Shown: positions 40,781 through 46,890, numbered from the stretch's first letter. The stretch: DNA of 64,000 bases from Nelumbo lutea (GCA_022828595.1 JAKGHH010000004.1:78582270-78646269); one strand, 5' to 3'. Notes: a model not told the origin generated them from the letters alone. Numbers and translations: made by a program.

Positions 40781-43767
40781 ACTTCATTTTCTAGCTGCAT
40801 CATTGCATCATAGATAGCAAAACCCTCTGACTCCATCCCAACCTGTAACAATAAACACTTCCACCTCAGAAGGAACCTTATGAAGCAAATGTACCACTAT
40901 TCTAGATATCTATATCACCATAAGAAAGCAATTTTAGAAGGAATAATTTCACCCAGAACCTGTAAAAGGAAACCCATGTATTGTGAATGATCAATATCAC
41001 AATGCAATATTCATAGTTTTTGGACCATGAAGTACAGTACAATGTTATTCAAGTGGGTGTTGCACTCATACACCTTTTTCTATATGTTTCATGTATAAAA
41101 GAAGAAGATGCTCTGATCTAAACAGGGCAAATACATTCCCCAATATAGAATGGCACTGTGATAACTCCCTACTGTTTAGAAACTAATACATAAGCTGATA
41201 TATTAACTCCATAATGTTTAGAAACTAATAATTAAGCTGATACATTCTAAAACCTGGTTTATAGGTCAACAGAGAAGGAATAAACACTAGAAAACATTGG
41301 CAATAAAACCAAGTCTGCATTTCGTATCACATCAAAGATAACTTTTTTAACAACATGATTTTAAATAAAATAAGGTTCATAAGATATATTCATTGAAATA
41401 AGAAAAAAGTGTTTTAACCCAACCATGGAAAACAAATATCTTTTCATCCTTTGCAATATCTTAGGATTAGTTTCTTATATATGTTGAGCGTAGGCCTTGT
41501 TGCAACAGTTGGGTTGCTTCATTATCACTTGGGTAACCAGGGTTTGAATATTGGAAACAGGTAAACAGCCTCTCTGTGTAACTGTAGGGGTAAGATTGCG
41601 TACATCTGTCCCTCCCCAGACCCTGCACTGGTGGGAGCCTCGTGCACAGGTCTGGGTAATCAATCAACTGTGTAATGCATGATCTACGAAAAATAACATT
41701 CCACAACCTTGTTTTTGGGTTGACAGAAAGGACTAAGAACTGGAAGGATGGGTAATCAACCAACTAAACTGAGCCGCCACTCATATCATATCCAAGATAA
41801 TTTTTTAACAATGGGTTTTATAAATGAAACGAGGATGAAGGATCATGGTGTATGTTGATTGAAATAAAAGTGAAAAGTTTTTAATCTATGGGTCGAGTAA
41901 ATATTTTAAGTTAGATATGTTATTGTTGGTAATGAGGTATATATAATGTACGATTTTATGCACCAGTGAATGTGCTGGAGATTAAGTATGAAGACTGGGA
42001 TTACATTAAACATATGGATGAAGTAAGCTCCAGTTGAAATCTCTTCTTCTGATAGTAAAAAGCTCCTATGAAATAATTTCTAAAGATGGCATCATATGTA
42101 GGAGTAGGATGTGAAAGGTTAGATAAGATATTATATAGAATGACAGAATCACTACAAGGGGGTAGACAGAGACTAACCGTTTCACCATCATCACGGGTTG
42201 TACCAGTTGAATTAATATAAATATAAATTGGTTCTTTTGGATCCATCCACTGCAGGTAAAGCAATTCTGCAATCACAAGCTCTGTGACAGCTGGAACCAA
42301 CTGATAAAAATAAAAGTTAGTTTGTAACTATTGCAGGACCAAAACAATTACTATGTATTACAGTAATGGTTAAAGAAATAATACTTAAGAAACTAACTAA
42401 CATGAATAACTATGATTTCTAGCTATTCACAAAACCATGTATAGGCCCTTCTATATTGCCAAGCACATAGTTGCTAAATTAGAAATTTCACAAACAAGTG
42501 AAGAAATAATAGCAAGGACCACAACTCTATATTCTTTTGTTCTCTCTGTTGATGCATAGTTTTTTTTTATCATCCACAACATCTATATTTTTTTTGTTCT
42601 CTCTGTTGATGCATAGTTTTTTGATCGTCCACAACATCTATATTTTTTTGTTCTCTCTGTTGATGCATAGTTTTTGATCATCCACAACATCTATATCATA
42701 CAACAGCATCAACAATGCAAAAGAACCATGAACCAAGTCTTTCAAGTAACCAGACCTCTATTGTCAAAGTGGATAGGCCGACTAATTACTTAATTCCTCC
42801 TCCTCCTCCTTACTAAGCTCATCTAATCTATGCTGGGAGAAGACTTTCAATCAAGGCCGTTAAGAAGCGTGTTAGTAACATAATACTTACTGGCATGCCA
42901 ATATAAACAATCCTCCCATGGAGAAGTAGTGATGGCAAATCTGGTGGAGGCTTCCTTGGTCTGTGTTCGTTATAAGATACAGAGCGTTCCACCTGGTTCA
43001 AATTACATGACCAATATGAATACAAGTTCTAAAAAGATATGAACTTTAAAACTTGAGTTCATAAATAATGAAACTAGGAAAAGTGATGAACAAATTCTTA
43101 AAAGAAAAGGAAAAGCAATCAGCATATAAATAGGACTTCAAAAAATAACTTAATTCCACAAGAGAACAACAATCGAAACTTTTATTCAAGAAACCTCGAA
43201 ACGAATAAACTTCAACATGGCAGTCATGAAATTATTCAAGAAACGGGATAAAATGCTAACGAATCGATGAAAAGGTTCAAATAAAATGATTTAATAACCT
43301 CAATCAGCATTATAATGCGAGACAAGACTAGGGAAAACACAAAAGCCGAGCATATATAAACAAGAATTACAAGAAAAAAGGAAAAGAAAGCCAAACCAAA
43401 GGTAATATATGGAAACGATTAACTAAATACTGAACAAATAAATTTTATGGAAGAATCAAGAAATCAAGAAATGAGGGACTCTTACCTGAGCCGGGCTTGC
43501 CATGAGCTTCGGAGAGTCGAAAAGATCCAGATATGGAGGAGTATCTGAATTTGAAGGTCGGGAGAGTAAAGACTCTGGAGAAGCTGCAGCGACTGAAGCA
43601 AGCTTGGAGAGAAAGGGGTCTCGGGGGTTCAACGGAGGCATAGGAATCTTGGCCGCACATCTGCTGTTAATGCTGCAGCAGGTCTTAAAGCTCCGTCCTT
43701 TGGAGGAGGAACAAGAAGAAGATAACGACGACGCCAAGGGCGCTTGCAGTTGCAGATACGTCGCCAT
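7683..43767 (-). CDS. CLPR4: CLPR4, non-catalytic subunit of the plastid Clp protease (nine exons)
   Basis: The gene encodes a 323-residue subunit of the ClpPR core that degrades stromal proteins together with ClpC chaperones. Nine exons join in frame with GT-AG borders: 43767-43486, 42992-42891, 42300-42178, 40842-40783, 9685-9589, 9492-9419, 8097-8044, 7945-7862 and 7778-7683. Exon 1 supplies a Ser-rich N terminus typical of a plastid transit peptide. The ClpP fold follows: [27 protein letters not shown] and [11 protein letters not shown]. In ClpP the catalytic Ser sits in the GxxxSxxA turn and the His in MIHQP. Here these read GAAIGQA and MIQQP, so both residues are replaced, as expected for a ClpR. 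Order and wording fit ClpR4 better than ClpR1-R3 as I remember them; Arabidopsis ClpR4 is about 305 residues. Intron 4 (9686-40782) is 31,097 bp and packed with transposons, yet the coding exons are undamaged. Transcription across the intron is not shown by the sequence. Confidence 0.93.
7862..7945 (-). CDS. CLPR4: CLPR4 exon 8
   Basis: This is 28 codons from [12 protein letters not shown] to FGVIDK, with acceptor CTTCAG and donor GTAAGC. The RPFYMD...AKEFGVID motif is conserved across ClpP/R proteins. Confidence 0.93.
8044..8097 (-). CDS. CLPR4: CLPR4 exon 7
   Basis: This is 18 codons, [18 protein letters not shown], with acceptor TGTAG and donor GTAAGT. It is the helical head region of the ClpP fold. 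Confidence 0.93.
8500..8552 (-). mobile_element. SINE-like 3' tail fragment in CLPR4 intron 6
   Basis: On the minus strand it reads CCCATATAGTTGGGATAAGG followed by CTTGG and GATGATGATG. That is the wording of the 3' end of the widespread plant Au-type SINE. The 5' part is not recognisable, so this is a decayed fragment. Confidence 0.5.
8854..9159. mobile_element. Tourist-like MITE in CLPR4 intron 6
   Basis: This is a 306-bp non-coding element with inverted ends GGTTGTGTTTGGTAC and GTACCAAAAACAACC. Both sides carry the trinucleotide TTA (8851-8853 and 9160-9162). A TTA duplication with such ends is the PIF/Harbinger (Tourist) pattern. It does not touch the exons. Confidence 0.75.
9419..9492 (-). 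CDS. CLPR4: CLPR4 exon 6
   Basis: This is 74 nt reading [15 protein letters not shown] to RAKE. MIQQP replaces the catalytic-His motif MIHQP of active ClpP. The acceptor is TCTCAG and the donor is GTTTGT. Confidence 0.93.
9589..9685 (-). CDS. CLPR4: CLPR4 exon 5 (downstream of the giant intron)
   Basis: This is 97 nt beginning [17 protein letters not shown] and ending at MMPHAK plus one base. The acceptor is AATGCAG and the donor is GTTTGT; phase 1 at its end. It carries the site equivalent to the ClpP nucleophile, where no Ser is present. Confidence 0.93.
9877..10892. repeat. 508-bp direct tandem duplication (two copies)
   Basis: Copy 1 is 9877-10384 and copy 2 is 10385-10892, an exact 508-bp offset with only about ten substitutions. 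Each copy ends with the first 108 bp of the hAT-like element at 10785. The duplication therefore arose after that insertion, and a stray hAT-like left end with its target site lies at 10277. There is no coding content. Confidence 0.93.
10785..11419. mobile_element. hAT-like non-autonomous element
   Basis: This is 635 bp with ends TAAGGGTGTTCATGG and ATGAACACCCCTA. It is flanked by a perfect 8-bp duplication, gtttggac (10777-10784 and 11420-11427). The interior has runs of AACCAAACCA-type words near both ends and an (AT)n tract at about 11220-11240. An 8-bp target duplication with a TA-G-rich end is the hAT pattern. No transposase ORF is present. Confidence 0.85.
13685..14320 (+). repeat. 5' LTR of the starch-synthase-carrying element
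   Basis: The U3 part is GC-rich and built from imperfect repeats of CAGCACGC and related words. A run of CTTAT pentamers lies at about 13985-14024. The 3' LTR is very similar outside the repeat-rich part, where the number of units differs, so the two LTRs have drifted by unequal repeat change. Confidence 0.93.
14353..15329 (+). pseudogene. Chimeric ORF: gag leader + starch synthase II-like fragments + pol tail
   Basis: One frame is open from the ATG at 14353 to the 3' LTR except for a single TGA at 14821-14823. The first 90 or so codons are a coiled-coil-like segment ([15 protein letters not shown]) resembling retroelement gag leaders. From about 14629 the sequence is starch synthase (GT5 family): [14 protein letters not shown], the region of the ADP-glucose-binding KTGGL motif with Lys changed to Arg; [32 protein letters not shown]; and [17 protein letters not shown]. 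The pieces are collinear with the enzyme but lack long internal stretches, and no introns separate them, so they derive from spliced RNA. The last part ([14 protein letters not shown]) matches the C-terminal end of Gypsy polyproteins. Most of the catalytic domain is missing, so it cannot be a working synthase. SSII is the best fit; SSI is less likely. Confidence 0.85.
15330..15972 (+). repeat. 3' LTR of the starch-synthase-carrying element
   Basis: It begins TGTTATGG and ends CATAACA, followed by the target duplication gctcc. It differs from the 5' LTR by repeat copy number in the GC-rich part, fewer CTTAT units and scattered substitutions. Confidence 0.93.
16780..18950 (+). mobile_element. 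Second set of plus-strand LINE fragments
   Basis: The fragments are not one continuous element. At about 16880-16940 there is an RT piece ([16 protein letters not shown]). At about 17080-17305 there is a LINE RNase H tail ([18 protein letters not shown]) ending at a TAG. From about 17350 to 18300 there is an RT with [11 protein letters not shown], then the C-terminal [10 protein letters not shown] and [14 protein letters not shown] region. A zinc-finger-like piece ([13 protein letters not shown]) lies at 18670-18880. All frames are broken. Confidence 0.78.
19189..20046. mobile_element. hAT-like MITE, copy 1, with a nested insertion
   Basis: This is 858 bp with ends CATAGTTTTCAAGG and CCTTGACAACTATG and a perfect 8-bp duplication, catccatt (19181-19188 and 20047-20054). 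Its GCCAAGGCGAGGCTAGGCG and CGCCTAGGCGTCGCC sub-terminal blocks form further inverted repeats. Compared with copy 2 it carries about 230 bp of extra sequence at 19567-19797. It is non-coding. Confidence 0.87.
19567..19797. mobile_element. Small TIR element nested inside the MITE
   Basis: This segment is absent from the otherwise similar copy at 21175. It is bounded by ttcaat on both sides. Its ends read AAAACGATAC on the left and GTATCGATACTTTGAACC on the right, a degenerate inverted repeat. It is an old insertion within an insertion. Confidence 0.6.
21175..21857. mobile_element. hAT-like MITE, copy 2
   Basis: This is 683 bp, related over its length to the element at 19189, with ends CATAGTTTTCAAGG and CCTTGACAATTATG. 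The 8-bp target copies ctcaccac (21167-21174) and ctcactac (21858-21865) differ by one base. Both copies hit the same minus-strand LINE. No transposase ORF is present. Confidence 0.84.
22390..22680 (-). mobile_element. Probable solo LTR inside the minus-strand LINE
   Basis: It interrupts the LINE reading frame. On the minus strand it has a TATATAAAAAG box followed by a CT-rich stretch, the usual look of a Copia LTR. No exact ends or target duplication could be fixed, so the borders are approximate. Confidence 0.45.
22741..23149. other. Unassigned intron sequence
   Basis: This is A+T-rich DNA of about 400 bp between the minus-strand LINE and the SINE-like tail. Only short chance frames are present and no repeat structure is recognised. 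Confidence 0.5.
23150..23277 (+). mobile_element. SINE-like 3' tail, target of the Copia insertion
   Basis: The text CCCAAATAGTTAGGATAAGG followed by CTTAGTTGAGTTGA matches the 3' tail wording of plant Au-type SINEs. The Copia element inserted in its GTTGAG tail, so the gaatt target copy at 23273-23277 belongs to it. The 5' tRNA-like part was not recognised. Confidence 0.5.
23278..23516 (+). repeat. 5' LTR of the Copia element
   Basis: This is 239 bp, starting TATTGAAATCAG (a mutated TG) and ending GGAAAACA. It contains TATAAAAGC at about 23390, the likely TATA box, and a CT-rich R/U5 part. The Met-initiator-type primer-binding site follows directly. Confidence 0.9.
24268..25232 (+). pseudogene. 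Copia gag and truncated protease
   Basis: The frame opens [11 protein letters not shown] and carries the gag core of Copia elements ([39 protein letters not shown]). Stops interrupt it after 24742. A partial CCHC knuckle ([13 protein letters not shown]) lies at about 25065-25100, then a protease-end motif ([16 protein letters not shown]). The Gypsy element interrupts it at 25233. The catalytic DSGA part of the protease is absent. Confidence 0.82.
25233..25781 (-). repeat. 3' LTR of the Gypsy element (left copy)
   Basis: This is 549 bp from TGATGCGACAC to CCTACATCA. The TGATG/CATCA ends are inverted. The polypurine tract (minus strand GGAGTGGGGGGCAATT) lies immediately beyond it at 25782-25797. 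The left copy lacks about 100 bp near its right end that the other copy has. Confidence 0.87.
26091..26098 (+). promoter_or_regulatory. TATA box for the antisense ORF
   Basis: TATAAATA lies 163 bp upstream of the ATG at 26254, on the strand opposite to pol. The same box in the same relative place occurs in the second Gypsy element at 63649-63656, which supports its being a real promoter. Confidence 0.65.
26254..28298 (+). pseudogene. Antisense ORF of the Gypsy element (putative plant transposon protein)
   Basis: The frame opens [12 protein letters not shown]. Its first part contains [20 protein letters not shown] and [16 protein letters not shown], the pattern of the plant domain described as putative gypsy-type transposon (Pfam Transposase_28); its function is not known. 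A frameshift near 26815 follows; the homologous reading goes on in other frames ([18 protein letters not shown]). An intron-like gap from about 27118 (GTAGGT) precedes the second block at 27192. A second likely intron runs from about 27610 (GTAAGT) to 27682 (TTGATAG). The C-terminal half is a long coiled coil ([20 protein letters not shown]) followed by [16 protein letters not shown] and an acidic tail. I prefer the ATG at 26254 to the upstream one in the same frame because the second Gypsy element also starts MSS after a GGTGAGT motif. Confidence 0.72.
28299..29061. repeat. Spacer between antisense ORF and pol, with a short minisatellite
   Basis: No coding sequence is seen. At about 28790-28985 the phrase ATGCCGAAGAGGCGACT and variants recur four times with intervals of about 30-40 bp to over 100 bp. 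This is where the two convergent transcription units would meet. Confidence 0.65.
29062..30160 (-). pseudogene. Gypsy integrase
   Basis: On the minus strand there is an HHCC zinc-binding region ([20 protein letters not shown], then [11 protein letters not shown] at about 29970), the catalytic core ([21 protein letters not shown], and the [13 protein letters not shown] segment with the last catalytic Glu) and a C-terminal part ending VSNPRRYYL. In-frame stops lie between the segments. No chromodomain is seen, which fits the non-chromovirus Tat branch. Confidence 0.82.
30215..31424 (-). pseudogene. Gypsy RNase H pair, interrupted by a small insertion
   Basis: The first RNase H reads [19 protein letters not shown] and [17 protein letters not shown] second one follows: [54 protein letters not shown]. 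Two adjacent RNase H domains are characteristic of the Tat lineage. The second is cut by about 310 bp at roughly 30480-30790 and resumes with [20 protein letters not shown]. Confidence 0.82.
30480..30790. mobile_element. MITE-like insertion in the Gypsy RNase H region
   Basis: The segment breaks the second RNase H. Its ends TAGGCCCATTGTTCAT and ATGAACAGGCCTA are near-inverted repeats, and its interior is rich in GGGCCGGGC-type words. No matching target duplication was found, so the exact borders are uncertain. Confidence 0.55.
31449..32501 (-). pseudogene. Gypsy reverse transcriptase
   Basis: Minus-strand frames read [48 protein letters not shown] and [15 protein letters not shown]. The catalytic YVDDM is at 31941-31955 in a different frame. 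The thumb/connection continues to 31449. The domain is nearly complete but has at least one frameshift and one stop. Confidence 0.88.
32455..33321 (-). pseudogene. Gypsy protease region
   Basis: This is a long open frame with a retropepsin-like fold ([23 protein letters not shown]). The catalytic Asp-Ser-Gly motif reads Asp-Ser-Arg, which would be expected to inactivate the enzyme. It overlaps the start of the RT frame and continues into the linker before RT. Confidence 0.83.
33334..35137 (-). pseudogene. Gypsy gag
   Basis: It starts at the ATG at 35137 ([13 protein letters not shown]). A Gln-rich stretch and a basic stretch lie in the first half. The gag core follows in another frame ([32 protein letters not shown]), then a conserved [15 protein letters not shown] segment of plant Gypsy elements near 33500. 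Frame changes at about 34600 and 34300 break it. Confidence 0.82.
35197..35214 (-). promoter_or_regulatory. Primer-binding site of the Gypsy element
   Basis: On the minus strand TTTGGCGCCGTCTGTGGG follows the LTR directly. The TGGCGCC core is common in plant Gypsy primer-binding sites. The priming tRNA is not assigned. Confidence 0.65.
35215..35838 (-). repeat. 5' LTR of the Gypsy element (right copy)
   Basis: It starts TGATGCGACGCAATCTGG and parallels the left copy to about 35730. It then continues with about 110 bp the left copy lacks. A CCTGTCA end at about 35838 is a guess. The right flank does not show the tatta found left of 25233. Confidence 0.65.
35839..37560. mobile_element. Unassigned LTR-like insertion between Gypsy and Copia RT
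   Basis: About 1.7 kb replaces the Copia integrase region. There is no protein similarity. A TATAAAAGG box followed by a GC-rich leader lies at about 37220 and suggests an LTR or other transposon promoter read on the plus strand. Repeated ATATGATTTGGATC-type words occur at 37060-37190. No terminal repeats or target duplications were found. Confidence 0.4.
37630..39243 (+). pseudogene. Copia reverse transcriptase and RNase H
   Basis: The frames read [67 protein letters not shown], then the catalytic YVDDIVITG (about 38283), [20 protein letters not shown] and the RNase H part ([43 protein letters not shown]). Several frameshifts and an in-frame stop make it inactive. It ends at the polypurine tract before the 3' LTR. 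Confidence 0.88.
39244..39476 (+). repeat. 3' LTR of the Copia element
   Basis: This is 233 bp, TGTTGAAATCAG to GGAAAACA, followed by the target copy gaatt. It has an intact TG/CA border and a TATAAAAGC box. It is 6 bp shorter than the 5' LTR in a CTTCTT tract. Confidence 0.92.
39482..40204. other. Residual intron 4 sequence
   Basis: This is A+T-rich intron DNA between the Copia element and the hAT-like element. Apart from the short GAGTTGAG continuation of the SINE tail at its left edge, nothing is recognised. Confidence 0.5.
40205..40641. mobile_element. Degenerate hAT-like MITE near CLPR4 exon 4
   Basis: The ends TAGCGATGGTAATTGG and GCCACTCCTA resemble the TAGGGATGGCAA ends of the other hAT-like elements here. 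Flanks gaggtagg and gcggtaga match at six of eight bases. The interior has AACCCAACCC-type words and a short CA microsatellite at about 40444-40460. Confidence 0.55.
40687..40776. repeat. Compound microsatellite beside the CLPR4 exon 4 donor
   Basis: The blocks are CATA repeats (about ten), TG repeats, then about fourteen AG repeats. On the gene strand the intron therefore begins GTAGAT followed at once by a long CT run. Such tracts change length easily. Confidence 0.93.
40783..40842 (-). CDS. CLPR4: CLPR4 exon 4 (upstream of the giant intron)
   Basis: This is 20 codons, [20 protein letters not shown], flanked by acceptor TTACAG and donor GTAGAT. A compound microsatellite starts about 7 bp into the intron. 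The next coding exon lies 31,097 bp away but continues the ClpR4 sequence exactly ([11 protein letters not shown]). Confidence 0.93.
41497..41665 (+). mobile_element. SINE in CLPR4 intron 3
   Basis: The text GGGTTTGAATATTGG resembles a Pol III B box. It is followed by GGGGTAAGATTGCGTACAT, then CCTCCCCAGACC and GTGGGAGCCTCGTGCAC. This is the body of a plant tRNA-derived SINE of the Au type. The A box is not clear and no target duplication was fixed. Confidence 0.65.
42178..42300 (-). CDS. CLPR4: CLPR4 exon 3
   Basis: This is 41 codons, LVPAVTELV through GTTRDDGET. It holds the handle-helix start and the INSTGT strand of the ClpP fold. The acceptor is ATCAG and the donor is GTTAGT. Phase 0 at both ends. 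Confidence 0.93.
42533..42695. repeat. Three tandem repeats of about 57-61 bp in CLPR4 intron 2
   Basis: The phrase GTTCTCTCTGTTGATGCATA, then a T run and ATCATCCACAACATCTATAT, occurs three times in a row. Units differ mainly in the length of the T runs, a sign of slippage. It is non-coding. Confidence 0.9.
42891..42992 (-). CDS. CLPR4: CLPR4 exon 2
   Basis: This is 34 codons, from [10 protein letters not shown] to RIVYIGMP, where the ClpP-like fold begins. The acceptor is ...CCAG and the donor is GTAAGT. Phase 0 at both ends. Confidence 0.92.
43486..43767 (-). CDS. CLPR4: CLPR4 exon 1 (start codon and transit peptide)
   Basis: This is 94 codons beginning MATYLQLQ. It is Ser/Ala-rich with basic residues and few acidic ones, as expected for a chloroplast transit peptide. 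It ends CAG before donor GTAAGA, phase 0. Confidence 0.92.
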
Positions 43768-43991
43768 TCTTGCACGAGCTCTCTACCGCTTTGTTATGAA
43801 CTTCCAGTAAATCCTTCTCTGATTCTTGCTTGAGTGGTGGTGTTTTAGAAAAGCTTTGGCTTTGGTCCCTTCAGACTAAATCTTTAATCCAACCTGAGTA
43901 CCTGACTTATATCGAACTGGTTTTTTCCAACTCTCCGTTCAGGTTGGAGTGGGCTGGATTTGGGTTTGCGCAAAATGAGCTGCACCCCAAA
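43768..43991 (-). promoter_or_regulatory. CLPR4 proximal promoter and 5' leader
   Basis: Only 224 bp separate the start codon from the hAT-like element at 43992. No clear TATA box is seen, which is common for plastid housekeeping genes. Any distal elements must lie in or beyond the transposon. Confidence 0.5.
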
Positions 43992-44847
43992 TAAGGGTGC
44001 CAATGGACCGGTTTTGGATTGGACCCCGTCCAGTGCAAAATCAATTTGGACGGATTGGACGGACCAACAAAATATATTGAATTGGACCAATCGATTCAAA
44101 ATATTTATTAGATTGGATTGAATCTTGTACGTTCGTAACAAATTTATATTGAATTAGGTTGAATTAAGCCAATATCTGATCCATTGATATAAGTTAAGAA
44201 TATGTGTCAATGGACCAGATTTGAGTTGAAACCAATCTAAATCAAAATGAATTTGAACAGATTGGATGGTCCAAATATTGAATTGGACCAGTCCAAATTG
44301 ATGCAAAACATTCATTGGATTGGATTGGACCTGGTCCATTTACAATGGACTCACATTGGATTGGATCAAATTGGATCAAATCCGAGCATAGACAAGGGCT
44401 ATTTTTTCAGCCTTAATAGAAGGCCTAAGAGTTAATACTGGCCCGTTGATTTGAATTTACTGGATTTGGTCCAATCCAATCCCGTCCAATATGAGTCCAT
44501 TCTAAATATATCAAGTCCAATCCAATCTAATGAATACTTTGGACCATTTTGGACCAGTCCAATCCAATGTTTGGACTGTTCAATCTGTTTAAATTGGTTC
44601 TAACCCAAACCTAACCCCCTGGCACCTATATTCTTATCTTCTATCAATGGACCAAATATTGGTTATATCGAATCGAGTGGAATATAAACCATTATAGATG
44701 GACTAGGTCCAATTCAACCGAATAAATATTTTGAACCATTAAATCTGGAATGGTTTAATTCAATGTGTCTTATTGGTCCATCCAATCTATTAAAATTGAT
44801 TTTGATTTGAATGGGGTTTAAACCAAACCAGTCCATTAGCACCCCTG
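43992..44847. mobile_element. hAT-like element upstream of CLPR4
   Basis: The ends are TAAGGGTGCCAATGGACC and GTCCATTAGCACCCCTGA. Flanks accccaaa and attccaaa match at six of eight bases. The interior is made of repeated GGACCAATCC/GGATTGGACC words and has no ORF of note. Confidence 0.7.
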
Positions 44848-45299
44848 ATTCCAAAGCCCAGGACTAAATATCAACATATAAATGTGCCTAGCTCCTAATG
44901 ATGATGAGTCGATATCTTTTTCCTTACTTTTATTAGAACAGAAGAGGCTACACAAGACAGGGCCCAAGAGTCAATTAGACAAACAGAAACGAGGTTCCAT
45001 AGGAAGTTAGATAAATCTAAAGAAATGGAATCCAAGATGCTTGCAAGAGCTTCATGTGTCAAGAGATTAGCAGCTTGGTTTGCCTCGTAATAAATGTGAC
45101 GATAGGAAACTCCCTTATTGAACCTCTCCAAGAACTCCAAACAGCTTGAAATGATATTCTTCAATCTCAACAGAGACGGTGATCTATTGGGGCAACTCCT
45201 TCTGATGATAGAGGAATCCTTGAAATTTAGAGCCAAGTTATGCGTTTATCATGCCGCCCAAGCCTTGGTATATTAATGGCAATGTACCCGAGTTTGCAA

Positions 45300-45575
45300 T
45301 GTTTTAAAAAATGACTCAGAAACAGAACCGTTCTGACCACCAGTTTCCAGGTCAACAGTCTAATCATCTAGTTTGAATGGATGGCCCGTTCTAACAATAA
45401 AATTAAAAAATAAAAAAGGTTAAAAACTGTTGAATGGGTCGATAGGTCAATGGTTCAACCGCCTAGGTTAACAGTTTTTTACTAGATTTCGGATTTTTTA
45501 TAAAACGGAATCGGTTGCCTAGATGGTGCCCGGGATGAACGGTCCGACCATCCAAGTCAATGGCAGTTCAAAAAC
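45300..45575. mobile_element. Short DNA-element remnant in the minus-strand LINE
   Basis: The segment is bounded by tttgcaa on both sides (45293-45299 and 45576-45582). Its ends TGTTTTAAAAAATGAC and CAGTTCAAAAAC are roughly inverted. It interrupts LINE sequence. The superfamily is not assigned. Confidence 0.5.
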
Positions 45576-46091
45576 TTTGCAAATTTGTATGCTTTAATGT
45601 CTAAAATATTACCTAGGTGATCCCTTACGATGCTTGTCATTGAACAATTACCCGCATGCATGAGATATCAAAATTAACCTTGATACACGCAGCCTTTGGA
45701 CTTTCCTACACGATTGGTCTCCATGGTTTCTACTAATATTGCTATTTCGATACTCTCTAAAAAGAAATAGTGCCCTCTCAAGAATTACAAGAGGAAGGAT
45801 GAGGAGTTGTGAAAAGTCTGTTGGTTTCTATTTTTCCAAATCAACCAAAGATACATGTTATTTTTTCAAGCATTTGATCCTCTATACTGTTGGGACTACC
45901 ACTCATTCTATTCCACCAGTCCCAAGTACTAATATCATCCTCGCAAGGTCTTTCTATTGATGTAGAGACCGTTAGCCATGTTTGCTTAAAGATGTCACAC
46001 CCCCTAAAAATGTTATCTATATCCTCTATGTCACCGCAAAAACAGCAAGATGTGCTAGTGTTAATAAAGTCTCTCTTTTAAGTTAAACTTA

Positions 46092-46420
46092 GGGCTTGTT
46101 CGTTTGCTCTGAAATCTGATATTTAAAAGTACAATAATTATATTAAGAGGTATAGCAGTATTGGTGAATTTTTCTTTCCTCTGAATTCTGAATGCAGAGA
46201 ATGTTGTTGTGAATTCTAAATTTTGAAAATTATCAAATATCCATTTTGACCCATATATGATATTTTTTGTTCATCTTTTTTGGGGGTATCATTGAAAAAC
46301 AAAAAAATTGTTTTATTGCATTTTAAGATATAAGAGTAAAAGGATATGGACAACCATTTTTCTCTTAAAATTAAAAGATTCCTCTTAAGAGATATGAATT
46401 AAGAGGAAACGAACAGGCCC
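46092..46420. mobile_element. Tourist-like MITE in the minus-strand LINE
   Basis: This is 329 bp with ends GGGCTTGTTCGTTTG and AAACGAACAGGCCC and flanking TTA on both sides (46089-46091 and 46421-46423). This is a PIF/Harbinger-type MITE. It is non-coding. Confidence 0.82.
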
Positions 46421-46890
46421 TTAAAAGGGAGCCCGTTGTTAAGCAATAAGTATAGGTAGGCTTTAATTTTCAGAGGGCACTAAAGGTTATATAGGTTGTC
46501 ACCATCCTTGATGGGGAAAATCTTGTTGTGTAGGTAGTTTTAGCTGAAAATTTTCCGTATGGGTTGAGCTTCCACGTCATATTGTCCTTGCTAGTGTTAG
46601 AATGAATAAAAATATATCTTATCATGAGCCAAATTTGGTTGGAAATCAAATTATGGATTTTGTTCTCTCCAACAACCTCTTTCATGATCTATCACTTCAG
46701 TGACTAACATATTACCGTTTTTTATTCTATTCTGGTCAACCAGTTCAGACAAAGGAGAGTCATTGGCCCGTCTATCGTCCCAAAACTTGATGGTCCCTCC
46801 ATTGCTCACTGTCCAACCTATTCCCTTCTTAAGGAGATGCCTAGATAAGAGGATGCCTCTCCAAGCCTAAGAAATCCCATAAGTTTTTTT

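Larger units (their letters stand above)
9686..40782 (-). other. CLPR4 intron 4, 31,097 bp, filled with nested transposons
   Basis: The donor is GTAGATCT at 40782 and the acceptor AATGCAG ends at 9686. Both flanking exons are intact and join in frame. The contents, in order from 9686, are a tandem duplication, a hAT-like element, a LINE split by a gene-capturing LTR element, further LINE pieces in both orientations with two MITEs, a SINE tail, and a Copia element split by a Gypsy element. The other seven introns are 83-1,335 bp. Confidence 0.9.
44890..46890 (-). mobile_element. Minus-strand L1-type LINE, C-terminal half, with two insertions
   Basis: On the minus strand, from right to left: AWRGILLSRHLLKKGIGW and TIKFWDDRRANDSPL (about 46870-46730), MTWKLNPYGKFSAKT (about 46575), a zinc-finger-like CCFCGDIEDIDNIF stretch (about 46040), and the RNase H tail GVSYRHIYYEANQAANLLTH (about 45110). 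The frames are broken. The tail is similar to the plus-strand LINE tail at 17150. Two short DNA elements interrupt it. Confidence 0.78.

Noticed and set aside
42001..43767. Treating the 43-kb-side exons and the 8-kb-side exons as two separate gene fragments.
   Set aside because: The exons are in the same order and phase, with no overlap and no missing residue. Exon 4 ends LENE and exon 5 begins IQTV, which is continuous in ClpR proteins.
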